A stretch of DNA of 64,000 nt from Nitriliruptoraceae bacterium (lineage in GTDB: Bacteria; Actinomycetota; Nitriliruptoria; Nitriliruptorales; Nitriliruptoraceae): NCBI GenBank assembly GCA_018401275.1, contig JAGYKW010000003.1, positions 62,001 through 126,000 on the forward strand, written 5' to 3'. Both the position numbers and the translations under genes were made by a program. A model generated the notes under the pieces. It was not told where the DNA came from. It did not search any database and saw only the letters and a program-made list of their open reading frames with translations. Numbering within the stretch: position 1 is the stretch's first letter; every line of letters begins with the position of its first letter. Below, piece by piece: positions 26,600-37,359 of this stretch.

Positions 26600-28348
26600 G
26601 TGTTCGAGTCCGTCCTCATCGCGAACCGTGGCGAGATCGCCGTCCGCATCGCGCGCGGCTGTCGCGAGCTCGGCATCAGGACCATCGCGGTCTACAGCGA
26701 CGTCGATCGCGACGCGCTGCACGTCCACGTCTGCGACGAGGCCTACCTGCTCGGCCCGGCCGACCCCGCGTCCTCCTACCTCGACATCGCGCGCATCATC
26801 GACGTCGTGCGTCGTTCCGGCGCCCAGGCCGTCCACCCGGGCTACGGGTTCCTAGCGGAGAACGCGGACTTCGCACGCGCCGTGACGCAGGCCGGTGCCG
26901 TCTTCATCGGTCCGTCGCCGGACGCCATCGAGCGCATGGGCGACAAGCTGTCCGCCCGCGCCGTCGCGCGCGCCGCTGACGTCCCGATCGTCCCGGGAAC
27001 CGTCGAACCGACCGACGACGTGGCGGTGGCGATCGCCTTCGGCGAGGAGCACGGCTACCCGGTGGCGGTGAAGGCCATGTTCGGTGGTGGCGGCCGCGGC
27101 ATGAAGGTCGTGCGCGACGCGTCGGAGATGGCAGCTGCCTTGACGTCCGCTGCCCGCGAGGCAGGCGTCGCGTTCGGACGCAGCGAGTGCTACCTCGAGC
27201 GCTACCTCGAACGGCCACGTCACGTCGAGGTCCAGGTCATCGGCGACCAGGACGGCACCGTCCTCCACCTCGGGGACCGGGACTGCTCACTGCAGCGCCG
27301 CCACCAGAAGCTCATCGAGGAGGCGCCTGCTCCGCGCATCGACCCTGCCGTACGGGCGGCGCTCCACGAGGCTGCGGTCCGGGTCTCCCGGGAGATGAAC
27401 TACACGAACGCCGGCACGTGCGAGTTCCTCCTCGACGAGGACGGGCAGCGCTTCTACTTCCTCGAGATGAACACGCGCCTCCAGGTCGAGCACCCGGTGA
27501 CCGAGCTCGTCACCGGCATCGACCTCGTCCATGCCCAGCTGCGGGTCGCAGCCGGCGACGGGCTCGGGTTCACCCAGGCCGACGTGCAGCTGCGCGGACA
27601 CGCGATCGAGGCGCGCATCAACGCCGAGGATCCCGGAGCGGGCTTCATGCCGAGCCCGGGTGCCGTCATGCGCCTCGAGGCACCGCTCGGTCCGGGCGTG
27701 CGTCTCGACACCGGACTGCGCAGCGGAGACGTCATCGCCCGCGAGTACGACTCGATGGTGGCCAAGCTCATCGTGTGGGCCGAGGACCGCGAGACGGCCT
27801 GCCGTCGGTTGAGCATCGCGCTCGAGGGCCTGACCGTCGACGGCGTGCCCACGACCATCCCCTTCCATCGTCTCGCGGTCGCCCACCCGGCGTTCCTCGC
27901 CGCGGAGCACGCGACATCGTCGGTCGAGCGTGAGTGGGACCTCTCCACGCTCACCCCGGCGGACACTGCTGTGGATCGGGGTGCTCCGGATCGCCACCGC
28001 GAGGAGCTGCTGACCGTCGAGCTCGACGGACGCCGGTTCGACGTCCGGGTCCACTCCCCCATCCGCTCGACGCATCCGCTCCGGCGCGCGTCCAGCGCGA
28101 CCTCACGGGCGTCGGCGGGCAACGCCGCTTCGGGTGATGTCCTGGCTCCGATGCAGGGCACCGTGATCGGCTACGCCGTGGAGCCGGGCGCACGGGTCGC
28201 GGTCGGCGATCCTGTCGTGATGCTCGAGGCGATGAAGATGGAGAACACGTTGCGGGCGACCATCGCCGGCACCGTGGCGTCCACGGGAACGGCCCCCGGC
28301 ACGGTCGTCCAGCCGGGCGCACTGCTCGCCGTCATCACCCCGGACTGA
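26600..28348 (+). CDS. accA: Acyl-CoA carboxylase alpha subunit (biotin carboxylase + biotin carboxyl carrier)
   Basis: A 582-residue protein of the AccA3/PccA type. Residues 1-445 are biotin carboxylase (VLIANRGEIAVRIARG, GGGGRGMKVV, EMNTRLQVEHPVTE) and the last 70 residues are the biotinyl domain with EAMKMEN, Lys546 being the biotinylation site; an Ala/Ser-rich linker joins them. It carboxylates biotin with ATP and bicarbonate for AccD. GTG 26600 has GGAAGG 8 nt upstream; the in-frame GTG at 26591 would sit inside that site. TACCCT at 26495-26500 is a possible -10. It ends base-to-base against the mutase stop codon. Confidence 0.96.
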   Translation: MFESVLIANRGEIAVRIARGCRELGIRTIAVYSDVDRDALHVHVCDEAYLLGPADPASSYLDIARIIDVVRRSGAQAVHPGYGFLAENADFARAVTQAGAVFIGPSPDAIERMGDKLSARAVARAADVPIVPGTVEPTDDVAVAIAFGEEHGYPVAVKAMFGGGGRGMKVVRDASEMAAALTSAAREAGVAFGRSECYLERYLERPRHVEVQVIGDQDGTVLHLGDRDCSLQRRHQKLIEEAPAPRIDPAVRAALHEAAVRVSREMNYTNAGTCEFLLDEDGQRFYFLEMNTRLQVEHPVTELVTGIDLVHAQLRVAAGDGLGFTQADVQLRGHAIEARINAEDPGAGFMPSPGAVMRLEAPLGPGVRLDTGLRSGDVIAREYDSMVAKLIVWAEDRETACRRLSIALEGLTVDGVPTTIPFHRLAVAHPAFLAAEHATSSVEREWDLSTLTPADTAVDRGAPDRHREELLTVELDGRRFDVRVHSPIRSTHPLRRASSATSRASAGNAASGDVLAPMQGTVIGYAVEPGARVAVGDPVVMLEAMKMENTLRATIAGTVASTGTAPGTVVQPGALLAVITPD

Positions 28349-29941
<1,593 letters not shown>

Positions 29942-29944
29942 GGT

Positions 29945-30697
29945 TCAGGCGCTGCGACGGTTGCGAGAGAGCGCCTTGCGGTAGTCGCGGTTCATCGCCG
30001 CGATGAAGTCGACCGAGATGCCCTTGGGACAGGCGGCCTCGCACTCGCCGTAGTTCGTGCACGACCCGAAGTGCTCCTCCATGACCTCGACCATGGCGAC
30101 GGTGCGCTCGTAGCGCTCCGGCTGGCCCTGCGGCAGGCTGTTGAGGTGCATGAGCTTCGCCGCGGTGAAGAGCTGACCAGCACCGTTCGGGCAGGCAGCC
30201 ACGCACGCGCCGCACCCGATGCAGGCAGCGGCGTCCATCGCGATGTCCGCGGAGTCCTTCGCGATCGGGATGAGGTTCGCGTCCTGCGCCGAACCGGTCG
30301 CGACACTGACGTAGCCGCCGGACTCGATGATGCGGTCGAACGCGGACCGGTCGACGACGAGGTCCTTCACGATCGGGAAGCCTGCAGCGCGCCACGGCTC
30401 CACGATGATCTCGTCGCCATCGGAGAAGGTGCGCATGTGCAGCTGGCAGGTCGTCGTCCGCTCCGCCGGACCGTGGGCCTGTCCGTTGATCATCAGCGCG
30501 CAGGTGCCACAGATGCCCTCCCGGCAGTCGTGCATGAACTCGATCGGTTCATGGCCGGCGCCGATGAGACCCTCGTTCACGGTGTCGAGCATCTCCAGGA
30601 ACGACGAGTCCTCGGAGACGCCCTTGGCCTCATACGTCTCGAAGCGGCCGGGCGCGGTCGGGCCGGCCTGTCGCCACACGCGGAGGGTGAGGTTCAC
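29945..30697 (-). CDS. sdhB: Succinate dehydrogenase iron-sulfur subunit
   Basis: A 250-residue subunit carrying three iron-sulfur clusters that pass electrons from the flavoprotein to the cytochrome b. Visible are the [2Fe-2S] loop CREGICGTC with the later Cys in TTTCQL, and the ferredoxin-like motifs [15 protein letters not shown] and [18 protein letters not shown] 30697 overlaps the sdhA stop (GTGA, 30694-30697). Order on the strand is sdhC-sdhA-sdhB. Confidence 0.96.
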   Translation of the reverse strand: MNLTLRVWRQAGPTAPGRFETYEAKGVSEDSSFLEMLDTVNEGLIGAGHEPIEFMHDCREGICGTCALMINGQAHGPAERTTTCQLHMRTFSDGDEIIVEPWRAAGFPIVKDLVVDRSAFDRIIESGGYVSVATGSAQDANLIPIAKDSADIAMDAAACIGCGACVAACPNGAGQLFTAAKLMHLNSLPQGQPERYERTVAMVEVMEEHFGSCTNYGECEAACPKGISVDFIAAMNRDYRKALSRNRRSA

Positions 30698-32613
30698 TTG
30701 TAGCTCCTCGTCGCGAGCTGGACGGACTCGTACCGCAGTTCCTCACGGTGCTCGATGGGGTTCGAAGGATCGCCCGACCACTCCCAGGCCGTGACGTGCG
30801 CGAACTCGTCATCGTTGCGCAGCGCCTCGCCGTCCTCGGTCTGGTACTCGACGCGGAAGTGTCCACCGCACGACTCCTCACGAGCGAGCGCGTCACGGCA
30901 CATCAGCTCCGCGAGCTCGAAGAAGTCGGCGACACGGCCAGCCTTCTCGAGCGACGAGTTCAGCGTGTCCGCCGATCCGAGCACGCGCACGTTCGCCTCG
31001 AACTCGGTGCGCAGCGCGGGGATCTCCGAAAGGGCCTTCTCCAGACCCTCGCGGCTGCGCTCCATGCCGCAGTAGTCCCACACGATCCGGCCGAGCTCAC
31101 GGTGGTAGTGGTCCACCGTCCTCGTCCCGTTCGTGCTCAGGAAGCGCTCGTTCTGCTCGTGGACCGCGCGCTCGGCCTCGGCGAACTCCGGGGCCGACGT
31201 GTCGACCTTCGGCTTGCCGAGCATCGGTGCGAGGTAGTTCCCGATCGTCGCCGGGAGCACGAAGTACCCGTCGGAGAGGCCCTGCATGAGCGCCGAAGCG
31301 CCGAGGCGGTTCGCTCCGTGGTCGGAGAAGTTCGCCTCGCCGATCGCGAACAGGCCGGGGATCGTGGTCTGGAGCTCGTAGTCGACCCACAGACCACCCA
31401 TGGTGTAGTGCGGAGCGGGGTAGATGCGCATCGGCACCTCGTACGGGTTCTCGCCGGTGATGCGCTCGTACATCTCGAAGAGGTTGCCGTACTTCTCCTC
31501 GATGACGTCGCGGCCGAGCCGCTCGGTGGCCTCGGAGAAGTCCAGGTAGACCCCGTTCTTCAGCGGACCGACGCCGTACCCCGCGTCGACACGCTCCTTC
31601 GCCGCACGGGAGGCGATGTCGCGCGGGGCGAGGTTCCCGAAGGCCGGGTAGCGGCGCTCGAGGAAGTAGTCACGGTCCTCGTCGGGGATGTCCGCCGGGC
31701 CGCGCTTCTCGTCGAGGTCCTTGGGGACCCAGATGCGGCCATCGTTGCGCAGCGACTCCGACATGAGCGTGAGCTTCGACTGCAGCTCGTCGCTGTTGGG
31801 CAGTGCGGTCGGATGGATCTGCGTGAACGACGGGTTGGCGAACATCGCACCCTTGCGGTGCGCGCGCCAGATCGCCGACGTGTTGCAGGCCATCGCGTTC
31901 GTCGACAGGTAGTACACGTTGGAGTAGCCGCCGGTGGCGAGCACGACGGCGTCGGCCGCGTGGGAGGTGATCTCGCCGGTGTGCAGGTGGCGCGTGACGA
32001 TCCCGACCGCACGCCCGTCGACGACGACGATGTCGAGCATCTCGGTGTTGTTGAAGAGCTCGACGGTCTTCGCCTTCACCTGCGCGGAGAGCGACTGGTA
32101 GGCACCGAGCAGCAGCTGCTGGCCGGTCTGGCCGCGCGCGTAGAAGGTGCGGCTGACCTGTGCGCCACCGAACGAGCGGTTGTCGAGCAGGCCGCCGTAC
32201 TCGCGCGCGAACGGCACACCCTGCGCGACGCACTGGTCGATGATGTTGTTCGACACCTCGGCGAGGCGGTGGACGTTCGCCTCGCGCGAACGGAAGTCGC
32301 CGCCCTTGACGGTGTCGTGGAAGAGCCGGTGGACCGAGTCGCCGTCGCCGTGGTAGTTCTTCGCGGCGTTGATGCCACCCTGGGCCGCGATCGAGTGGGC
32401 GCGACGGGCCGAGTCGTGGAACGTGAACGCCTTGACGTTGTAGCCCAGCTCCCCCATCGTCGCCGCGGCCGATGCACCGGCGAGCCCGGTCCCGACCACG
32501 ATGACGGAGAACTTGCGCTTGTTGGCCGGGCTGACCAGCTTCATGGCGAAACGGTGGTCGTCCCACTTGGTCTCGATCGGACCCTCGGGGACCCTCGCGT
32601 CGAGGACGGTCAT
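30694..32613 (-). CDS. sdhA: Succinate dehydrogenase flavoprotein subunit
   Basis: A 639-residue flavoprotein that oxidises succinate to fumarate. It has the FAD dinucleotide fold ([20 protein letters not shown]), the [15 protein letters not shown] loop with the expected covalent-FAD histidine region, the substrate site [10 protein letters not shown] and the capping arginine region [18 protein letters not shown]. The ATG follows AAGGAG by 8 nt. The length and sequence fit the B. subtilis/actinobacterial class (not the enterobacterial class), consistent with the single cytochrome subunit upstream. Confidence 0.97.
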   Translation of the reverse strand: MTVLDARVPEGPIETKWDDHRFAMKLVSPANKRKFSVIVVGTGLAGASAAATMGELGYNVKAFTFHDSARRAHSIAAQGGINAAKNYHGDGDSVHRLFHDTVKGGDFRSREANVHRLAEVSNNIIDQCVAQGVPFAREYGGLLDNRSFGGAQVSRTFYARGQTGQQLLLGAYQSLSAQVKAKTVELFNNTEMLDIVVVDGRAVGIVTRHLHTGEITSHAADAVVLATGGYSNVYYLSTNAMACNTSAIWRAHRKGAMFANPSFTQIHPTALPNSDELQSKLTLMSESLRNDGRIWVPKDLDEKRGPADIPDEDRDYFLERRYPAFGNLAPRDIASRAAKERVDAGYGVGPLKNGVYLDFSEATERLGRDVIEEKYGNLFEMYERITGENPYEVPMRIYPAPHYTMGGLWVDYELQTTIPGLFAIGEANFSDHGANRLGASALMQGLSDGYFVLPATIGNYLAPMLGKPKVDTSAPEFAEAERAVHEQNERFLSTNGTRTVDHYHRELGRIVWDYCGMERSREGLEKALSEIPALRTEFEANVRVLGSADTLNSSLEKAGRVADFFELAELMCRDALAREESCGGHFRVEYQTEDGEALRNDDEFAHVTAWEWSGDPSNPIEHREELRYESVQLATRSYK

Positions 32614-32700
32614 CTGCTCGGCTCCTTCGTTGCGGTGTGCGACGTGGACAGCGCGTGGTGGTTCGTCACGAGGCCCGAGCCGGACGGCTCGAGCCGTCGA

Positions 32701-33417
32701 CTACGAGATGATCCCGAGCTGGACGGCGATCGGGAACGACAGGTTGCCGCCGACGACGACGAGGGTGAACCCCGTCGCGAACGAGCGGCGCAGGTGGTTG
32801 AAGCGGCGGTTGTTCCAGCCCATCGACTGGAACAGGCTCCAGACCCCGTGGTAGAGGTGCAGCCCGAGCGCGGTGTTCGCCACCAGGTAGAAGGCCGCGA
32901 TGGGCAGCGACGAGAAGCTCGCGATGACCTTCTCGTACGGCGTCGAGCCGGACGGCGCCGGGTTGACCCAGCCCAGCGTCAGGTCAGCGAGGTGGTAGCC
33001 GATGAACAGCAGGACGATGACACCCGTCCAGCGCATCGTGCGCGCAGCGAAGTCGGCGACCACGTAGTCACGAGGGCCCTTGTAACGCTCGGGTCGCGCC
33101 CTGCGGTTCATGACCGTGAGCTGGTAGGCGGAGACGACGTGAACGACGAGCGCGGCGATCAGCACCAGGCGCAGCAGGTTGAGCGTGCCGCTCTCCGGCA
33201 GGATCGGGTAGAGCAGACGGCGGAGGAACGCGGCGTACGCGTTGAAGTCCTCGGCGCTCTGGTAGAGCTTGAGGTTGCCGAGCATGTGGGCGAAGACGTA
33301 GCCGAGGCCGACGATGCCCGAGACCGCCATCAGGTACTTCTTGCCCAGCGCCGACCGGTAGAGGTCGAGCAGGAACCCGGAGCGAGCGGGACGGGCGGGG
33401 GCGGACGTGGTGGCCAT
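32701..33417 (-). CDS. sdhC: Succinate dehydrogenase cytochrome b subunit (single-subunit, diheme type)
   Basis: A 238-residue membrane protein with five predicted helices, as in B. subtilis SdhC and the actinobacterial Sdh1 form that replaces SdhC plus SdhD. Likely heme ligands are among His44, His93, His142 and His187/His190, each within a helix, enough for two hemes b. It anchors SdhAB and reduces menaquinone, the usual actinobacterial quinone. ATG 33417 has GAGGAG about 10 nt upstream. The 168-bp gap upstream (33418-33585) holds several CCGG-rich short repeats and probably the sdh promoter, though no clear hexamers stand out. Confidence 0.94.
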   Translation of the reverse strand: MATTSAPARPARSGFLLDLYRSALGKKYLMAVSGIVGLGYVFAHMLGNLKLYQSAEDFNAYAAFLRRLLYPILPESGTLNLLRLVLIAALVVHVVSAYQLTVMNRRARPERYKGPRDYVVADFAARTMRWTGVIVLLFIGYHLADLTLGWVNPAPSGSTPYEKVIASFSSLPIAAFYLVANTALGLHLYHGVWSLFQSMGWNNRRFNHLRRSFATGFTLVVVGGNLSFPIAVQLGIIS

Positions 33418-33585
33418 CGCGGTCGGACTCCTCTGCGCCGGACGCGCCGGTCGCGCCGGTGTTCGCCGGACGAGCCGGCGGGTCGTGCTCGCAGGAACGC
33501 GCCGGGAGCACGAACGCCGAGAGCGCGGACCTGATGGCAGGACGGTACCAGCGGGCTGGGGGTGCCTCCCGTCGCTCCGCCGGGC

Positions 33586-34611
33586 TCAGGCCGGCGGGAG
33601 CAGCCCCATCGCCAGGCGAGCACGCTCGAGCGTCGGCGCGGCGATCTCGCGGGCACGCGCGGCCCCGTCGGCGAGGATGCGCTCGAGCTCGGCCTGGTCG
33701 GCCGCCAGCTCGAGGGAGCGGGCCCGTATCGGCGCCAGGAACGCGATGACGGCCTCGGCCACCGCGGTCTTCAGTGCGCCGTAGCCGCTGGCCGCGTGCT
33801 CGTCGGCGGCCTGCTCGACGGTGCGTGACGTCGTCGCCGCCAGGATCTCGAGCAGGTTGGTCACACCGGGCTTGGCCGCACGGTCGACACGCACCTCGCC
33901 ATCGGAGTCGGTCACCGCGGAGCGGAACTTCGCTGCGACCGCGTCGGGCTCGTCGAGGATGAACACGACGCCCTTCTCCGAGGACGCCGACTTCGACATC
34001 TTGCGCGTCGGCTCCTGCAGGTCCATCACGCGAGCGGCGACGGGCGGGAGGATCGCGGTCGGGAGCGTGAACACCTCACCGAAGCGATGGTTGAAGCGCT
34101 GTCCGATGTCACGCGCCAGCTCGATGTGGTGACGCTGGTCCTCCCCCACCGGCACCTTCGTCGCGTGGTAGAGCAGGATGTCGGCGGTCTGCAGCACCGG
34201 GTAGTCGAACAGGCCGACGCTGACCGACGCGTCGCGACCGGCTGACTTGTCCTTGAACTGCGGCATGCGACCGAGCTCACCGAACGTGGCGACGCAGTTG
34301 AACAGCCACGCCAGCTCCGCATGCTCCCGCACGTGCGACTGCACGAACAACGTGCTGCGCGCAGGGTCGACCCCGACACCGAGCAGCGCCGCCGCGAGGT
34401 CCAGGGTGCGCTGGCGCAGCAGCGCCGGGTCGTGATCGTCCGGTGCGGTGATCGCGTGCAGGTCGACGACGGAGTAGACGCAGTCGGCATCCTCCTGCAG
34501 CGTGACCCAGCCGGTCAGCGCACCGAGCAGGTTCCCGAGGTGCACCGCACCCGATGGCTGCATGCCGGAGAAGACCCGAGCCCTCCCCGTCGACGCAGCG
34601 CCGTCGGTCAC
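33586..34611 (-). CDS. trpS: Tryptophanyl-tRNA synthetase
   Basis: A 341-residue class I synthetase charging tRNA-Trp. The HIGH-equivalent AVHLGN (near residue 22) and KMSKS (near 207) are intact, along with the tryptophan-site loop [13 protein letters not shown]. Length is typical. GTG 34611 overlaps the malate dehydrogenase stop by 4 bp (GTGA), with no separate promoter, so its translation is tied to a TCA enzyme; this pairing is unusual. Confidence 0.96.
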   Translation of the reverse strand: MTDGAASTGRARVFSGMQPSGAVHLGNLLGALTGWVTLQEDADCVYSVVDLHAITAPDDHDPALLRQRTLDLAAALLGVGVDPARSTLFVQSHVREHAELAWLFNCVATFGELGRMPQFKDKSAGRDASVSVGLFDYPVLQTADILLYHATKVPVGEDQRHHIELARDIGQRFNHRFGEVFTLPTAILPPVAARVMDLQEPTRKMSKSASSEKGVVFILDEPDAVAAKFRSAVTDSDGEVRVDRAAKPGVTNLLEILAATTSRTVEQAADEHAASGYGALKTAVAEAVIAFLAPIRARSLELAADQAELERILADGAARAREIAAPTLERARLAMGLLPPA

Positions 34612-35597
34612 AGCAGCTCCGCCACCGCTGCCCGCTCCTCCTCGAGCTCGGCGATGGTGCGGGCGAGTCCCGCCTGCGTCGTGGGCGACAGCTCAAGCCC
34701 CTGCACGATCTCGTAGCCGCCCGCACCGTCCGTCGTGACCGGGAAGCCGGAGATCAGACCCTCGGGGACGCCGTACGACCCGTCGGACACGACCGCCATC
34801 GAGTGCCAGTCCCCCGGCGCGGTGGCACGCCCACCGGCCCAGGTCGCGACGTGATCGACGAGCGCGTTCGCGGCCGACGCCGCGGACGAGGCGCCACGCG
34901 CGTCGATGACGGCCTTGCCGCGCTGCTGGACGGTGGTGAGGAACTCGCCCTCGAGCCAAGCGCGGTCGGTGATCACCTCGGTCACCGGACGACCACCGAT
35001 GCGTGCGTTGTCGAAGTCCGGGACCATCGTCGGCGAGTGGTTGCCCCAGATCGCGAGGTTCGTGACGTCCTCGACCGATACCCCGGCACGCTTCGCGAGC
35101 TGGGTCAGCGCACGGTTCTCGTCGAGACGGACCATCGCGGTGAAGCGCTCGGACGGGACACCGTCGGCGTTCGCCGCAGCGATGCTCGCGTTCGTGTTCG
35201 CCGGGTTGCCCACCACCGCGATGCGCACATCGCTGGCGGCGTTCGCTGCGATCGCGCGTCCCTGCGCGCGGAAGATCTGGCCGTTGTCCTTGAGCAGGTC
35301 CGAGCGCTCCATCCCCGGTCCGCGCGGCTTGGCGCCGACGAGGCAGAGCATGTTCGCGCCGTCGAAGGCTGTGTCCGCCGAGTCGGTCAGCTCGACGCCG
35401 CTGAGCAGCGGGAACGCGCAGTCCTCGAGCTCCATCGCCACACCCTCGAGTGCAGGCAGCGCCGGCGTGATCTCGAGCAGGCGCAGCTCTACGGGCCGGT
35501 CCGGACCGAACATCTGGCCCGACGCGATACGGAACACGAGGGCGTAGCCGATCTGCCCGGCTGCTCCGGTCACTGCGACACGGACGGGGGTGGTCAT
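34608..35597 (-). CDS. mdh: Malate dehydrogenase
   Basis: A 329-residue cytosolic-type NAD-dependent malate dehydrogenase. The Rossmann loop is [14 protein letters not shown]; catalytic residues are in [13 protein letters not shown] and [14 protein letters not shown] (the proton-relay His). The [11 protein letters not shown] loop includes the substrate-binding arginine. This longer form is the one of Actinobacteria and eukaryotic cytosol rather than the 310-residue LDH-like form. ATG 35597 follows GGAG by 6 nt. It extends the succinate dehydrogenase region into the malate-to-oxaloacetate step. Confidence 0.96.
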   Translation of the reverse strand: MTTPVRVAVTGAAGQIGYALVFRIASGQMFGPDRPVELRLLEITPALPALEGVAMELEDCAFPLLSGVELTDSADTAFDGANMLCLVGAKPRGPGMERSDLLKDNGQIFRAQGRAIAANAASDVRIAVVGNPANTNASIAAANADGVPSERFTAMVRLDENRALTQLAKRAGVSVEDVTNLAIWGNHSPTMVPDFDNARIGGRPVTEVITDRAWLEGEFLTTVQQRGKAVIDARGASSAASAANALVDHVATWAGGRATAPGDWHSMAVVSDGSYGVPEGLISGFPVTTDGAGGYEIVQGLELSPTTQAGLARTIAELEEERAAVAELL

Positions 35598-35737
35598 CGC
35601 TGGCTCCTGGCGCGAGATGCACGGCGCGGGGCATGCGCCGCAGTGGGATGCTCACGAGCCTAGCCCTCGCACCCCTACGCTCGTTCCGTCACTCGACCCG
35701 TCGCCGACGCGCGAGCCGGCGCCGCAGGAGGTCGACG

Positions 35738-36391
35738 ATGGCAGGTCTGTCGGCCGCCGCGGGACGCGTCTACGACCGGCTCTTCGCCGCCGTCTACGAC
35801 CCCATCCTCGCCGGGCCTGAGCGGGCGGGCCTTGGCGATGCGCGCACCGGACTGCTCGCGCACGCCTCGGGCCACGTGGTCGAGATCGGTGCGGGCACGG
35901 GCGTCAACCTGCGCCACCTCCCCCGCGGACTGCGTTCGCTCGTCCTCGTCGAGCCGTCGGGACCGATGCGCGCACGGCTCGAGTCCGCGGTCGCCGCCGT
36001 CCAGGCCGAGCTGCCCGCTGACGTCCGGGTCGTCGACGGCACCGCCGCAGCGCTGCCCGTCGCTGACGGTTCGGTCGACACGCTCATCTCGACGCTGGTG
36101 CTCTGCTCGGTCCCCGACCCGCAGGCGGCCATCGCGGAGCTGCGGCGTGCGCTCGCCCCGGACGGTCGGCTGCTGCTGATCGAGCACGTCGCGGGCCACG
36201 GTCGCACGCGGCGCCTGCAACGCATCATCGATCCGGCCTGGCGCATCGTCGGCCGCGGCTGTCGGCTGGTGCGCGACACGCGTGCGGAGCTCGAGCGCGG
36301 CGGCTTCGACACGACGCAGGTCGACGACTGGGCGCTGCCGGGCGGGGGGATCACCGGTCCGGCGCTGCTGGGGACCGCCCGCCCGCGCTGA
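35738..36391 (+). CDS. Class I SAM-dependent methyltransferase
   Basis: A 217-residue Rossmann-fold methyltransferase of the UbiE/COQ5-like Methyltransf_11 group. Motif I is VVEIGAGTGVNLRHLP (SAM binding), motif II the acidic LVLVEPSG, then VDTLISTLVLCSVPDP and a post-motif LLLIEHVAG. ATG 35738 follows AGGAGG by 6 nt; the frame opens earlier without a site. The substrate is not predictable; close relatives methylate small molecules or lipids. Divergent from mdh across 140 bp in which TACGCT at 35677 is a possible -10. Confidence 0.85.
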   Translation: MAGLSAAAGRVYDRLFAAVYDPILAGPERAGLGDARTGLLAHASGHVVEIGAGTGVNLRHLPRGLRSLVLVEPSGPMRARLESAVAAVQAELPADVRVVDGTAAALPVADGSVDTLISTLVLCSVPDPQAAIAELRRALAPDGRLLLIEHVAGHGRTRRLQRIIDPAWRIVGRGCRLVRDTRAELERGGFDTTQVDDWALPGGGITGPALLGTARPR

Positions 36392-36414
36392 CGCGGATCT
36401 GACCGGCCCGACCC

Positions 36415-36428
36415 GACCCGAGAGGGTC
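36415..36428. terminator. Short stem-loop between convergent methyltransferase and folD
   Basis: GACCC and GGGTC enclose a GAGA tetraloop in the 56-bp convergent gap. The stem is only 5 bp but stable GC-rich; a weak two-way terminator is the likeliest reading. Confidence 0.35.
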
Positions 36429-36447
36429 CCGACCGGGCGGGCGTGGC

Positions 36448-37314
36448 TCAGGCGAGTCCGCGCCGACGCCGCGCGGCGGTCAGCGTGTTCTGCAGCAGCA
36501 TCGTGACCGTCATGGGCCCGACGCCCCCGGGCACGGGGGTGATGGCCCCTGCGACGGCGGACACGGCATCGAAGTCGACGTCACCCACGAGCCGTCCGTC
36601 CGCCGTGCGGTTGGTGCCGACATCGATCACGACCGCACCCGGACGGATCATGTCGGCAGTGACCAGGCCCGGCTGGCCGGCGGCAGCGATGACCACGTCC
36701 GCACGGCGGCAGACCTCGGCGAGGTCGCGCGTGCGCGAATGGGCCAGCGTGACCGTCGCGTCGCGTCCCTTGAGCGTGAGCATGATCGAGAGCGGACGCC
36801 CGACGAGCGTGGAGCGCCCGACGATGACGATGTCCGCGCCGGCACATTCGACGCCTGCCTCGTCGAGCAGCTCGAGCACCCCGGCGGGCGTGCAGGCGAG
36901 GAAGCTCGGCTCGCCGTTCGCGAGCAGACCGGCCGTGTAGGGGTTGAGCGCGTCGACGTCCTTCTCCGGGGCGACGCGCCGCTGCACCTCGCGCGCGTCC
37001 AGCGCGTCGGGCAGCGGCAGCTGCACGAGGATCCCGTCGACCGACTCGTCGACGTTCAGGCGGTCGATGAGCGCGAGCAGCTGCGCCTGCGTCGTGTCCG
37101 CGGGCAGCACGTGCTGCTGCGAGCTCATGCCGGCGGCCTCGGTCGCGCGGTGCTTCATGCCGACGTAGGTCTGGGACGCAGGGTCGTCGCCGACGAGCAC
37201 CGCTGCGAGCCCCGGGACGATCCCGTGCTCCGAGGTCAGGCGCGCCACGTCGTCAGCGATGCGGGCGCGCACGCGGTTCGCGAGCGCTCGGCCATCGATG
37301 ATGCGTGCGGTCAT
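36448..37314 (-). CDS. folD: Methylenetetrahydrofolate dehydrogenase/cyclohydrolase FolD
   Basis: A 288-residue bifunctional enzyme interconverting 5,10-methylene-, 5,10-methenyl- and 10-formyl-tetrahydrofolate with NADP. Family motifs are intact: YVGMKHRATEAAG with Tyr50 and catalytic Lys54, VQLPLPDALD, EKDVDALNPY, the NADP-binding IVGRSTLVGRPLS and PVPGGVGPMT. It supplies the 10-formyl-THF used by PurH and PurN, encoded just upstream on the same strand (45-bp gap to purH). Confidence 0.97.
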   Translation of the reverse strand: MTARIIDGRALANRVRARIADDVARLTSEHGIVPGLAAVLVGDDPASQTYVGMKHRATEAAGMSSQQHVLPADTTQAQLLALIDRLNVDESVDGILVQLPLPDALDAREVQRRVAPEKDVDALNPYTAGLLANGEPSFLACTPAGVLELLDEAGVECAGADIVIVGRSTLVGRPLSIMLTLKGRDATVTLAHSRTRDLAEVCRRADVVIAAAGQPGLVTADMIRPGAVVIDVGTNRTADGRLVGDVDFDAVSAVAGAITPVPGGVGPMTVTMLLQNTLTAARRRRGLA

Positions 37315-37359
37315 GGCTGCTCCGAGCCTGCTCGGGGGACGACCTCGTCCGCGCCGGGC

